Shown piece after piece: positions 1 to 6,844 of a stretch of 23,867 nucleotides of DNA. The notes under the pieces were generated by a model. It was not told the DNA's origin and did not search any database. It saw only the letters and a list, made by a program, of their open reading frames with translations. Position numbers and translations under genes: made by a program. The DNA lies in NCBI GenBank assembly GCA_964346535.1, contig CAYFUN010000021.1, forward strand, positions 1-23,867, given 5' to 3'. This stretch comes from Neofamilia sp964346535. Its GTDB lineage: Bacteria; Bacillota; Clostridia; Tissierellales; Peptoniphilaceae. The stretch's first letter is position 1; the number at the start of each line of letters is the position of its first letter.

Positions 1-2
1 GC

Positions 3-42
3 AAAAAGAGATAAGGAAATTTTTCGCCTTATCTCTATTTTT
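3..42. terminator. Bidirectional intrinsic terminator after the leftward envelope cassette
   Basis: A perfect 10-bp stem pairs AGAGATAAGG (7-16) with CCTTATCTCT (27-36) around a 10-base loop. A T-run follows on the + strand (ATTTTT after 36), and an A-run precedes it (3-7), which becomes a T-run on the minus strand. It lies just past the stop codon of the leftward flippase-like gene and could also end a gene entering from the left edge. Confidence 0.85.
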
Positions 43-48
43 ATGACT

Positions 49-1029
49 TTATTTACTTGTAGATCTCTTTGCAACTGGCTGGGCCTTTGAAAAAAATGTT
101 ACCAGGCAGCCGATTATAATAAAGAGATAATAGGAAACCCCTCTAGTTAGAAGCATGGCCGCTGGAAGGATTTCTCCAGGATAAATTTTTGTAAAAATAT
201 TTAAAAATCCCGCTTCTGCTAAGCCAACTCCTCCAGGAAGTGGCAGAGACTCAAAAGTCATTGTAAAAACTCCTTGGTAGGCTATCATTTGAAAAAATCC
301 TAGGCTCTTAATACCAAAGGCCTTGAGAATCCAATAGGACATAGAATAATAAAGGCCAAGATGGATTATTACAAGGGGAAATAGTTTTAAGACTGCCAGC
401 TTGTTATCCTTAATCCAAGCTGCCCCTTCCTTGTATTCTTCTAGGACCTTGTAGACTTTTTCTTTAAAAGAATCTAGCTTTTTATAGTGAAAAAATTCTA
501 AGACCTTAAAGATCCCATTGAAAAGTTTGTAAACCAAAGACTTAGAAAAAATTAAAAAGAAAAAACTTATAGCAAGGATTACTTGGACACAAATGCCAAA
601 GACAAAGAGCCTGTAAAAGACAGGACTGTGGCCTAGAATATCTTTAATCCTGCCAAAGCCTGTTAGAAAAACTACAAAAACAACTGCCAAATGATAAAAG
701 CCGTTAAAAATTAGCATGGTCAAAGATGAGTCGCCTATGGCAATGCCATCTCTCTTCATAAAGTAGATTTCTGCAGGCTGGCCACCTGACGCCCCTGGAG
801 TAATTTGAGAAAAAAAGTAGTCAATCAATGTGTACTTGTAAGTGGCCTTGTAGGAAACTTTATAGCCTAAAGAATAAAGGAGCCTGTTTATAACAAAGGC
901 TTGGACGTAGAAAAAGACCAGCATAGTAAAAAAAGCCAAGAGAACATAGATTTTATTTACTTGGCCTAAAATCCTAGGCAGGTTTTTTATATCCTCTAGG
1001 TCAATGGCAAAGTAAAAGGTTAGGGCCAA
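49..1029 (-). CDS. Flippase-like membrane protein (YbhN/LPG-synthase transmembrane domain family), 5' end disrupted
   Basis: The protein is a multi-pass membrane protein of about 326 residues with the fold of the lysylphosphatidylglycerol synthase membrane domain. Visible cues are the early YxFTQITPGASGGQPAE-like stretch (SQITPGASGGQPAE near residue 75) and PLPGGVGLAEAGF near 263. There is no C-terminal aminoacyl-transfer domain, so a lipid flippase or glycolipid transport role is more likely than lysine transfer, as inferred from the family. The listed start is a TTG at 1029 that cuts the first membrane helix in half. The same frame stays open upstream and encodes YLKKYWKNLIFILAV, completing that helix, but contains no ATG, GTG or TTG. 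A GTG at 1109-1107, overlapping the TGA of the upstream deacetylase gene, would start it if one T were added to the five-T run at 1103-1099. The true gene is therefore probably 49-1109 with a one-base deletion or sequencing error. It is the last gene of a three-gene leftward operon. Confidence 0.75.
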   Translation of the reverse strand: MALTFYFAIDLEDIKNLPRILGQVNKIYVLLAFFTMLVFFYVQAFVINRLLYSLGYKVSYKATYKYTLIDYFFSQITPGASGGQPAEIYFMKRDGIAIGDSSLTMLIFNGFYHLAVVFVVFLTGFGRIKDILGHSPVFYRLFVFGICVQVILAISFFFLIFSKSLVYKLFNGIFKVLEFFHYKKLDSFKEKVYKVLEEYKEGAAWIKDNKLAVLKLFPLVIIHLGLYYSMSYWILKAFGIKSLGFFQMIAYQGVFTMTFESLPLPGGVGLAEAGFLNIFTKIYPGEILPAAMLLTRGVSYYLFIIIGCLVTFFSKAQPVAKRSTSK

Positions 1030-1105
1030 GACTGCTAGAATAAATATTAAGTTTTTCCAGTATTTCTTTAAATAAGATGAAGAATCCTTACTTATGACAA
1101 AAACC

Positions 1106-1747
1106 TCACTTTTTAAAATATTCTTCTAGGGCCCTAATGGTATTTGTTGGGGCCTGAGACTTGGAGTTTATAGAGTGGTTAGAATCGTGGAGGCAAACTA
1201 GGCCACCTTTTTTCTCTTCATTTTCTAAATCACGATAAATTTTTTCCCAAGGTAGGTCTTCCTTCCAGTCTCCTGGCAGGCAGGTCCAAAGTTTTAATTC
1301 CAAGTCCCATTTTTTTATGAGATATAACATAGAAAGATTTACCCAACCATGGGGAGGCCTGTAGTATTTTGGCCTAAGGCCTTGGGCTTCAAAGACATCT
1401 AAGGCCGCCTTCATATCCTTGTAGGTCTTTATAGGTCCCCAAAGGGCAGGGTTAGAGTGCTTGTAGCAGTGGAGACCAAGATAATGGCCACTTGATACCA
1501 GCTCTTTAGTAAGATCTGGATAGGCCTGAACTTTTTCCCCAACTTGGAAAAAATATGCCTTCACAGCATTTGCATCTAAGATTTCTTTTATCTTTAAGCT
1601 ATAAAGGGGGTTTGGCCCATCGTCAAAAGAAAAAGTCAATTTTCCCTCCTCATGGTCTTCTACATAAATATACTTGTAATAAATTGTTGGTAGCAGGGAG
1701 TAAATGCTATAGGCTATGAATATTCCCACTAATATTTTTACCACCAT
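1106..1747 (-). CDS. Membrane-anchored polysaccharide deacetylase (NodB domain)
   Basis: This 213-residue protein has one N-terminal membrane helix (about residues 3-24) and a NodB homology domain that would face outside. The carbohydrate esterase 4 motifs are recognisable: TFSFDDGPN (38-46) with the catalytic and metal Asp pair D42-D43, the metal histidines H93 and H97 in HCYKH, RPPHG (130-134), and LVCLHDS with H187 near the end. The expected aromatic residue in the RxPYG motif is His here, and the first metal His is followed by Cys rather than Ser or Thr, so this is a divergent member. It probably removes N- or O-acetyl groups from a cell-wall or glycolipid sugar; the substrate cannot be told from sequence. 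Its ATG overlaps the TAA of the upstream glycosyltransferase (TAATG), which suggests translational coupling. Confidence 0.88.
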   Translation of the reverse strand: MVVKILVGIFIAYSIYSLLPTIYYKYIYVEDHEEGKLTFSFDDGPNPLYSLKIKEILDANAVKAYFFQVGEKVQAYPDLTKELVSSGHYLGLHCYKHSNPALWGPIKTYKDMKAALDVFEAQGLRPKYYRPPHGWVNLSMLYLIKKWDLELKLWTCLPGDWKEDLPWEKIYRDLENEEKKGGLVCLHDSNHSINSKSQAPTNTIRALEEYFKK

Positions 1748-2832
1748 TAAATAGCGCCTCCTACTAGGTCGTTAATTATATAAGGGTTAAGAGAGGCTTT
1801 GATTTTTCCCATATTGGCTGTCATGTCCCTTAAAAGATTGTCATTTTTAAGGACTCCATAAATTAGGCCTAGGTCCTTTGTAGATTTAGACATCTTCGAT
1901 GGAAGGACTATGCCAATTTCCTTGTTGGAAATATAGTTGGCATTGGAAAATTCTTGGTCCAAAAATGGCTTAAAGACAATCATTGGAGTTTGGCTTTCTA
2001 TGGCTTCAAAGGTTGTGATGCCTCCAGCCTTGGTGATCAACAAGTCTGATTCAGCCATAAGCCTGTCTATATCTTCAACATAGCCTAGGACATTTATAGT
2101 TGGAAATTCTCTTTTTAGCTTTTTGTAGAGGCTTTTGTTTTTTCCTGTTACAACTGTTAGCTTGACTGAAGGAATATTAACTAGGCCCCTATAAAAGTCC
2201 ATGTCACGAGGAAGCATGCCTAGGCCGCCGCCCATTAAGAGAACTTGTTTTTCTTCAGAGACTTTTATGTGTTTGGCATTTTCAAATTTTTCCATAACTG
2301 GAATGCCGCCAATTTTTATTTGGTCTTCTCTAACTCCCATTAGCCTTAGGTCCCTCTTTGTAGAAGAGTCAGCAACTACATAGTAGTCGGTGTTTGGGTT
2401 GACCCAGCCGTAGTGAGGCCTTAGGTCTGTGATCCAAGTAATTAGGGGAATATTTGACCTAGACCTTTTCTTGTAATAGGACATTAATTCTGAAGTAAAA
2501 GAATAGGTGGAAATTACCAAATCTGGCTTTTCCCTATCTATCATTTCAGGAAAGTCCCTTAGCAGCAATTCTGACAATAATTTTAGAGGGCCTTGTTTTT
2601 CAGAAGACCTTAGTACTTTTTTGTAGGCCAAGTTATAAAGGTAGTTGCCGTGGTTGACTATTAAATTGTAGACCTTATAAAAATAAGGAACTGCCCAAGT
2701 AAATTGTTCTTCGTAAATGTCTATGCAAGAAATTTCTGCATTAGGAAAGGCAGTTTTAATTTTTTCTTCAATGGCCGAGGCACATTTGTAATGGCCCATA
2801 CCACATTTTGCTGTTAGCATTAATATTTTCAT
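1747..2832 (-). CDS. MGDG-synthase/MurG-like glycosyltransferase (diacylglycerol glycosyltransferase type)
   Basis: The 361-residue protein has the two-domain GT-B layout. An N-terminal MGDG-synthase domain begins MKILMLTAKCGMGHYKCA, with the GxGH motif at residues 11-14. A C-terminal nucleotide-sugar domain carries a glycine-rich loop (LLMGGGLGML, 198-207) and ITKAGGITTFEA (266-277). This family includes UgtP/YpfP-type enzymes that transfer a hexose from a UDP-sugar to diacylglycerol on the inner membrane face. No membrane helix is evident, so it is probably peripheral. It is first in the leftward operon, followed by the deacetylase (one-base overlap) and a flippase-like protein, which suggests synthesis, modification and movement of a membrane glycolipid. 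The ribosome binding site AAAGGTGAC precedes the ATG. The exact sugar and acceptor are inferred only from the family. Confidence 0.87.
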   Translation of the reverse strand: MKILMLTAKCGMGHYKCASAIEEKIKTAFPNAEISCIDIYEEQFTWAVPYFYKVYNLIVNHGNYLYNLAYKKVLRSSEKQGPLKLLSELLLRDFPEMIDREKPDLVISTYSFTSELMSYYKKRSRSNIPLITWITDLRPHYGWVNPNTDYYVVADSSTKRDLRLMGVREDQIKIGGIPVMEKFENAKHIKVSEEKQVLLMGGGLGMLPRDMDFYRGLVNIPSVKLTVVTGKNKSLYKKLKREFPTINVLGYVEDIDRLMAESDLLITKAGGITTFEAIESQTPMIVFKPFLDQEFSNANYISNKEIGIVLPSKMSKSTKDLGLIYGVLKNDNLLRDMTANMGKIKASLNPYIINDLVGGAI

Positions 2833-3117
2833 AAGTCACCTTTATTTCAAATTTTCTTATTTTCATTTTGTATGGCAATTATACTCTTTTTAATTTACAA
2901 AAGATTTAAAAGTGGTTACAAAGACTTAAGAAAAGTATAAAAAAATTCTTAAGAAATTATAAAGATTTGATGAAAAGATAAAAACTTAAAAATTGCTCCT
3001 AAAAACTGCCACAAATTGACCGACTTTTTAAAATATGATAAATTTAAATATATGAATTAACTAGCCTATTAATGGCTATAAGACTGTAAGAGATAAGATT
3101 TTAAAAATGGAGGACCT
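2833..3117. promoter_or_regulatory. Divergent AT-rich intergenic region between the glycolipid cassette and lar operon
   Basis: This 285-base non-coding stretch must hold promoters for both directions. On the minus strand a perfect -10 TATAAT lies at 2883-2878, about 45 bases before the glycosyltransferase ATG, with only a weak -35. On the + strand TTGACC (3016-3021) lies 17 bases before TAAATT (3039-3044), and TATAAG lies at 3075-3080 or one base off inside a 13-mer described separately. An 8-bp inverted repeat, CTTAAGAA (2925-2932) and TTCTTAAG (2946-2953), sits in the middle and could be an operator. No riboswitch-like structure stood out. Confidence 0.45.
3071..3083 (+). promoter_or_regulatory. 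Promoter-like 13-mer AATGGCTATAAGA upstream of larE
   Basis: The 13-mer AATGGCTATAAGA lies 34 bases before the larE start and contains a TATAAG -10-like hexamer. The identical 13-mer occurs at 5829-5841, 50 bases before the mrp start. At this copy the preceding TAGCC (3062-3066) can pair with GGCTA (3073-3077), giving a small 5-bp hairpin. Whether it is a promoter, an operator or chance is not decided by sequence. Confidence 0.35.
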
Positions 3118-3870
3118 ATGGAATACAAATCCTTAGACGAATTTTTTAAAGACCACAAAAAACTGGCCCTGGCTTTTTCTGGAGGAGTAGACTCAGCTTA
3201 CCTTCTCTATGCAGGAATTAAAGCTGGAGTAGACATAAAGGCCTACTATGTAAAATCAGACTTTCAAGCTGCCTTTGAACTAGCAGATGCCAAAAGGCTG
3301 GCTAGAGAATTAAAGGCTCAAATGGAAATAATTGAAATAGACGTGCTGGCAGATAAAAATGTGAGATCGAATCCAGCTAGAAGATGTTATTATTGCAAAA
3401 ACAAAATATTTTCTACAATTATTGAAAGAGCCCAAGCAGATGGCTACAGGGTTTTAGTTGACGGGACCAATGCCTCAGATTCTTTCGATGACAGACCAGG
3501 CATGAAAGCCCTAGAAGAATTAAGGGTCCTATCGCCACTGAGACTGGCAGGACTTACTAAAGACCAAATTAGAAAAAAATCTAAGGAAGCAGGACTATTT
3601 ACCTGGAACAAGGACTCTTATTCCTGTCTGGCAACTAGAATTCCTCCAGGAGAAGAAATTAGCAAGGACAAGCTCACAAAAGTTGAAGCAGCAGAAGATT
3701 TTCTCTTTGACCTTGGCTTTAAAGACTTTAGGGCCAGACTAGTTGACGGAAGCTTTAAAATCCAAGTTAGGGAAGCAGACTTAGAAAAAATCCTAGACCA
3801 CAGGCTGGAAATTCTTGAGAAGTTAAAGACCCTAAGTCCAGTAGTGGTCTTAGACCTAGAGGTGAGATAA
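3118..3870 (+). CDS. larE: LarE, sulfur transferase for nickel-pincer nucleotide cofactor synthesis (three-cysteine type)
   Basis: The 250-residue protein is a PP-loop ATP pyrophosphatase with SGGVDS at 21-26. LarE adenylates the carboxylates of pyridinium-3,5-biscarboxylic acid mononucleotide and replaces them with thiocarboxylates. In the Lactiplantibacillus enzyme one cysteine gives up its own sulfur. Here that position is C170 in SYSCLATR, and two more cysteines, C90 and C93, sit in RRCYYCK. Three such cysteines are known in the Thermotoga-type LarE, where they hold a [4Fe-4S] cluster that carries the sulfur, so this is probably the catalytic rather than sacrificial form (inference). The ATG is preceded by GGAGG at 7-base spacing. 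The stop overlaps the larB start (TAATG). It acts in the cytoplasm. Confidence 0.93.
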   Translation: MEYKSLDEFFKDHKKLALAFSGGVDSAYLLYAGIKAGVDIKAYYVKSDFQAAFELADAKRLARELKAQMEIIEIDVLADKNVRSNPARRCYYCKNKIFSTIIERAQADGYRVLVDGTNASDSFDDRPGMKALEELRVLSPLRLAGLTKDQIRKKSKEAGLFTWNKDSYSCLATRIPPGEEISKDKLTKVEAAEDFLFDLGFKDFRARLVDGSFKIQVREADLEKILDHRLEILEKLKTLSPVVVLDLEVR

Positions 3871-4616
3871 TGGATAGAAGACAAATGGAAGAATTTTTAC
3901 TGCAGGTAAAATCAGGTGAACTTTCCATAGACCAGGCAGTCAATAAATTAAAAAAGGAGCCCTTTGAAGACCTGGGCTTTGCAAAAGTCGACAGCCACAG
4001 GGCCTTGCGCCAAGGGGCAGGAGAAGTTATCTTCGGCCAGGGAAAGACTCCAGACCAAATTATAGAAATTTCTAAGAGCCTAATAAAGACCCAAGATGGA
4101 GTTTTAATAACTAGACTAAGCAAGGACAAGGCAGACCTTGTAAAGAAAGAAATTGACTTAAAATATTACGACATGGCTGAACTTGGTCTTTATGGAAAGA
4201 TGGCAGATTTAAAAACTGACGGGAAAATCCTAGTGGCAACTGGAGGGACTTCTGATATGAAAGTTGCAGAAGAGGCGGCTCTAACTGCAGAGTTTTTAGG
4301 CAACCAAGTCGTCAGACTTTATGACGTTGGAGTTGCAGGCATTCACAGGCTCCTTAGCCACATGGACGAAATTTCTCAAGCACGAGTTATTATTGCCATA
4401 GCTGGCATGGAAGGGGCGCTGGCTTCTGTTATTGGAGGCCTTGCATCTTGTCCAGTTATTGCCGTGCCTACATCTATTGGCTATGGGGCAAACTTTTCAG
4501 GCCTTGCAGCTCTTCTTTCCATGTTAAATTCCTGTGCCTCAGGAGTTTCTGTAGTAAATATTGACAACGGCTTTGGGGCAGGCTACTTGGCCTCAATGAT
4601 CAACCAAATAAAATAA
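3870..4616 (+). CDS. larB: LarB, pyridinium-3,5-biscarboxylic acid mononucleotide synthase
   Basis: LarB carboxylates and hydrolyses nicotinic acid adenine dinucleotide to start nickel-pincer nucleotide synthesis. The 248-residue protein has the usual N-terminal segment DSHRALRQGAGEVIFGQGKT (41-60) and a PurE-like C-terminal half with VATGGTSDMKVAEEAA (122-137) and YDVGVAGIHRLL (151-162). C222 in NSCASGVSVVNIDNG matches the cysteine that, in Lactiplantibacillus LarB, forms a covalent adduct with the substrate pyridine ring. Length is normal for the family. It starts inside the larE stop codon and ends 9 bases before larC, so the three genes form one translationally linked unit. Confidence 0.93.
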   Translation: MDRRQMEEFLLQVKSGELSIDQAVNKLKKEPFEDLGFAKVDSHRALRQGAGEVIFGQGKTPDQIIEISKSLIKTQDGVLITRLSKDKADLVKKEIDLKYYDMAELGLYGKMADLKTDGKILVATGGTSDMKVAEEAALTAEFLGNQVVRLYDVGVAGIHRLLSHMDEISQARVIIAIAGMEGALASVIGGLASCPVIAVPTSIGYGANFSGLAALLSMLNSCASGVSVVNIDNGFGAGYLASMINQIK

Positions 4617-4625
4617 GGAGCAAAA

Positions 4626-5813
4626 ATGAAAACACTTTATTTAGACTTAAATATGGGCGCCAGTGGAGACATGCTAATGGGCGCTCTTTACGAACTTATT
4701 GAAGACCAGGAAGCTTTCTTAAAAAAAATAAATTCTCTAAAAGATCTAGGAGTTGTGGTCCAAGCTAAAGACGACGTTAAGGCAGGCATTGCTGGGACAA
4801 AAATGGACGTNNNNNNNNNNNNNNNNNNNNNNNNNNNNNNNNNNNNNNNNNNNNNNNNNNNNNNNNNNNNNNNNNNNNNNNNNNNNNNNNNNNNNNNNNN
4901 NNNNNNNNNNGAAAAAGTGCAAGCTGACGCCATAGGAGTTTACGAAATTCTGGCCCAAGCAGAGGCTCAAGCCCACAATATGCCAGTAGACCAAGTCCAC
5001 TTCCACGAAGTTGGCAGCCTAGATGCTATATACGATATTGTTGGAGTTGCCCTTTTAATAAATAGCCTGGGAGCAGAAAAAATTTTGGCCTCCCCAGTCC
5101 ACCTAGGATCAGGATTTGTAAAGTGCGCTCACGGACTAATGCCTGTGCCAGCACCAGCTACAGCAAATATCTTGGCAGGGATCCCAGTTTACCAAGGGTC
5201 AATCCAAGGAGAACTTTGCACCCCAACAGGGGCAGCTCTTTTAAAATACTTTGTTGACGATTTTGGACCAATGCCACTGATGCAAATAGAAAAAATCGGC
5301 TATGGCATGGGGTCAAAGGACTTTGAAGCAGCTAATGCTATAAGGGCCCTACTTGGGACAAGTGAAGGTGAAAATGACGGAGAAAAATTAGTCCAGCTGG
5401 AAACATCCCTTGACGATATTACAGGAGAAGAAGTTGGCTTTTTATACGAGGTCCTTTTTGCCAAAGGCGCCTTGGAAGTTTACACTACAAATATTCTAAT
5501 GAAAAAATCTAGGCCAGGAATTCTTCTAACAGTTTTAGTTGAAGAAGAAAAGAAAGACCAAATACTAAGAGAAATTTTTAAACACAGCCCAACAATAGGA
5601 ATCAAAGAATTTTCCCTAAAGAGGTCCAAGTTAGACAGAGAAGAAGTCCTAGTAGAAACCAGTCTTGGCAGTGTTAGAAAAAAAGTTTCCAAGGGCTTTG
5701 GTGTAGAAAAAGCTAAGTACGAATACGAAGACCTAAGAGACCTAAGCCTAGAAAATGACCTAAGCCTTAAAGACCTAAGGGAAAAAATTCTAAGAGAAAA
5801 CCTTGAAAAATAG
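4626..5813 (+). CDS. larC: LarC, nickel-insertion protein of the NPN cofactor (contains assembly gap)
   Basis: LarC is a CTP-dependent cyclometallase that inserts nickel into pyridinium-3,5-bisthiocarboxylic acid mononucleotide. The N-terminus (MKTLYLDLNMGASGDMLMGA) and VHFHEVGSLDAIYDIVG after the gap are typical, and the C-terminal LarC2 part (LETSLDDITGEEVGF, KKSRPGILLTVLV) is in the same frame. In Lactobacillaceae LarC1 and LarC2 are separate frames joined by programmed frameshifting; here the corresponding junction is continuous. A 100-N gap (4811-4910) removes the segment where relatives carry a His-rich, metal-binding low-complexity stretch, so real length and frame across the gap are unknown. 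The 395-codon figure is therefore nominal. The 3' end contains four copies of GACCTAAG (5730-5779). Confidence 0.9.
   Translation: MKTLYLDLNMGASGDMLMGALYELIEDQEAFLKKINSLKDLGVVVQAKDDVKAGIAGTKMDXXXXXXXXXXXXXXXXXXXXXXXXXXXXXXXXXXEKVQADAIGVYEILAQAEAQAHNMPVDQVHFHEVGSLDAIYDIVGVALLINSLGAEKILASPVHLGSGFVKCAHGLMPVPAPATANILAGIPVYQGSIQGELCTPTGAALLKYFVDDFGPMPLMQIEKIGYGMGSKDFEAANAIRALLGTSEGENDGEKLVQLETSLDDITGEEVGFLYEVLFAKGALEVYTTNILMKKSRPGILLTVLVEEEKKDQILREIFKHSPTIGIKEFSLKRSKLDREEVLVETSLGSVRKKVSKGFGVEKAKYEYEDLRDLSLENDLSLKDLREKILRENLEK
4811..4910. other. Assembly gap of 100 N inside larC
   Basis: Exactly 100 N bases interrupt larC. A round number usually means a scaffold gap of unknown true length. The reading frame is open on both sides and happens to stay in phase with 100 N, but this does not prove the true gap length. 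The missing part corresponds to the region between the first LarC motif block and the VHFHEVG block. Confidence 0.97.
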
Positions 5814-5828
5814 TTTTGCACAAGCAAA

Positions 5829-5841
5829 AATGGCTATAAGA
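5829..5841 (+). promoter_or_regulatory. Promoter-like 13-mer AATGGCTATAAGA upstream of mrp
   Basis: This is the second copy of the 13-mer seen before larE, at a similar place upstream of the mrp start. A small stem TTTTGC/GCAAAA (5814-5819/5824-5829) lies just before it, and a further TATAAA-like hexamer lies at 5852-5857. No clear terminator follows larC, so mrp may be read both from this promoter and by read-through from the lar operon. Confidence 0.35.
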
Positions 5842-5891
5842 TAAAATAGACTATAAAGACAAATAATTTTGCCTTAAAAGCGAGGAGAACA

Positions 5892-6710
5892 ATGACAGAA
5901 CAATCAACAGATACAATTAGAAAAAAGACTGGGCCTAACACAGCCTTTAGACTTGAAGCCAATAAGAAATCTAAAATAAAAAAAGTTATAGGAGTCCTTT
6001 CAGGAAAAGGTGGAGTAGGCAAGTCCCTAGTGACTTCCCTTTTCGCAGTTGAACTTAGGAGACAGGGCCACAAGGTTGCAATTTTAGACGCAGACATTAC
6101 AGGTCCATCAATTCCTAGGTCCTTTGGCGTCCACACAAAGGCTGTAGCCAACAAGGACGGAATTTTGCCAGTAAAAACTTCCACTGGCATAGAGCTAATG
6201 AGCATAAACCTACTTTTAAACAAGGAGACAGACCCAGTTGTTTGGAGGGGGCCAGTTATAGCCTCAACAGTAAAGCAATTTTGGACAGATGTAATTTGGG
6301 AAGATGTTGACTACATGTTTGTTGACATGCCACCAGGAACAGGAGACGTTGCCCTAACAGTTTTTCAGTCCCTGCCTCTTGACGGAATAATTATAGTGAC
6401 ATCACCTCAAGACCTAGTTTCTATGATAGTCTTAAAGGCAGTGAAAATGGCCAATATTATGAGAATTCCAATTCTCGGCCTGGTAGAAAATATGTCCTAC
6501 TTCACCTGCCCAGACAACGGCAAAAACTACGAAATCTTTGGCAAGTCAAAGATAGACAAAATAGCTAAAGAGTTAGACCTAGATGTCTTAGCAAAACTTC
6601 CAATAGACCCTAACATTGCTGAAGCAGTAGACATGGGCTCTATAGAACAAATTTACTTTGACGGCCTAGAAGCCTGCGGCAAAAGAATTGTGGACAAAGT
6701 TAATAAGTAA
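5892..6710 (+). CDS. mrp: Mrp/NBP35 (ApbC)-family P-loop NTPase, Fe-S cluster carrier
   Basis: The 272-residue protein is a cytosolic ATPase of the Mrp/Nbp35 family that binds and hands on [4Fe-4S] clusters. It has the deviant Walker A motif GKGGVGKS (38-45), LDADITGPSIPR (65-76) and VDMPPGTGDVAL (144-155). The usual C-terminal CPxC motif reads CPDNG here: C206 is present but the second cysteine position is N209. That pair normally bridges the cluster at the dimer interface, so binding may be altered or use another ligand. No N-terminal MIP18 domain is present; the first 30 residues are a charged linker. The start has a GAGGAG ribosome binding site. Its place after larC suggests, without proving, a role in loading iron-sulfur proteins such as LarE. 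Confidence 0.9.
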   Translation: MTEQSTDTIRKKTGPNTAFRLEANKKSKIKKVIGVLSGKGGVGKSLVTSLFAVELRRQGHKVAILDADITGPSIPRSFGVHTKAVANKDGILPVKTSTGIELMSINLLLNKETDPVVWRGPVIASTVKQFWTDVIWEDVDYMFVDMPPGTGDVALTVFQSLPLDGIIIVTSPQDLVSMIVLKAVKMANIMRIPILGLVENMSYFTCPDNGKNYEIFGKSKIDKIAKELDLDVLAKLPIDPNIAEAVDMGSIEQIYFDGLEACGKRIVDKVNK

Positions 6711-6722
6711 GATGAGTAATTA

Positions 6723-6755
6723 GGGGACATTCCTTCAGGTTTGTCCCCGTTTTTT
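6723..6755 (+). terminator. GTCCC palindrome acting as terminator of mrp
   Basis: GGGGACA (6723-6729) pairs perfectly with TGTCCCC (6742-6748) around the 12-base loop TTCCTTCAGGTT, and a run of six T follows (GTTTTTT). It therefore has the form of an intrinsic terminator 12 bases after mrp. It is also one copy of an interspersed repeat with copies at 18460-18485 and 23825-23850. A further half-site, TGTCCCTG, lies downstream at 6762-6769. Confidence 0.75.
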
Positions 6756-6785
6756 ATGCTATGTCCCTGTTTTCATTTTTCCACC

Positions 6786-6814
6786 TTGCCCCAATAAAAC
6801 TTTATCTGTATAAT
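6786..6814 (+). promoter_or_regulatory. Sigma-A-type promoter of the msrC gene
   Basis: TTGCCC (6786-6791) and a perfect TATAAT (6809-6814) are separated by exactly 17 bases. The promoter ends 30 bases before the ATG at 6845, with AAAGGAGC as ribosome binding site. This argues against the upstream in-frame ATG at 6761, which would place the promoter inside the coding region. Confidence 0.8.
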
Positions 6815-6844
6815 AACTTTAAGAAAATTTTCAAAGGAGCAAAA

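Noticed and set aside
49..1029. Lysylphosphatidylglycerol synthase (MprF)
   Set aside because: Only the membrane domain is present; the C-terminal lysyl-transfer domain is absent.
2925..2953. CTTAAGAA inverted repeat as terminator
   Set aside because: It is AT-only, with no T-run, and lies between divergent genes; at most it is an operator.
4688..5006. Other open frames through the N gap
   Set aside because: They exist only because N codons cannot be stops; larC motifs fix the true frame.
5340..5420. Programmed frameshift joining LarC1 and LarC2 as in Lactobacillaceae
   Set aside because: The corresponding junction is one continuous frame here. Only the part hidden by the gap remains untested.
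6761..6844. In-frame upstream ATG extension of the methionine sulfoxide reductase
   Set aside because: The stretch contains a GTCCC half-site and a TTGCCC-17-TATAAT promoter, and a strong ribosome binding site precedes the ATG at 6845.
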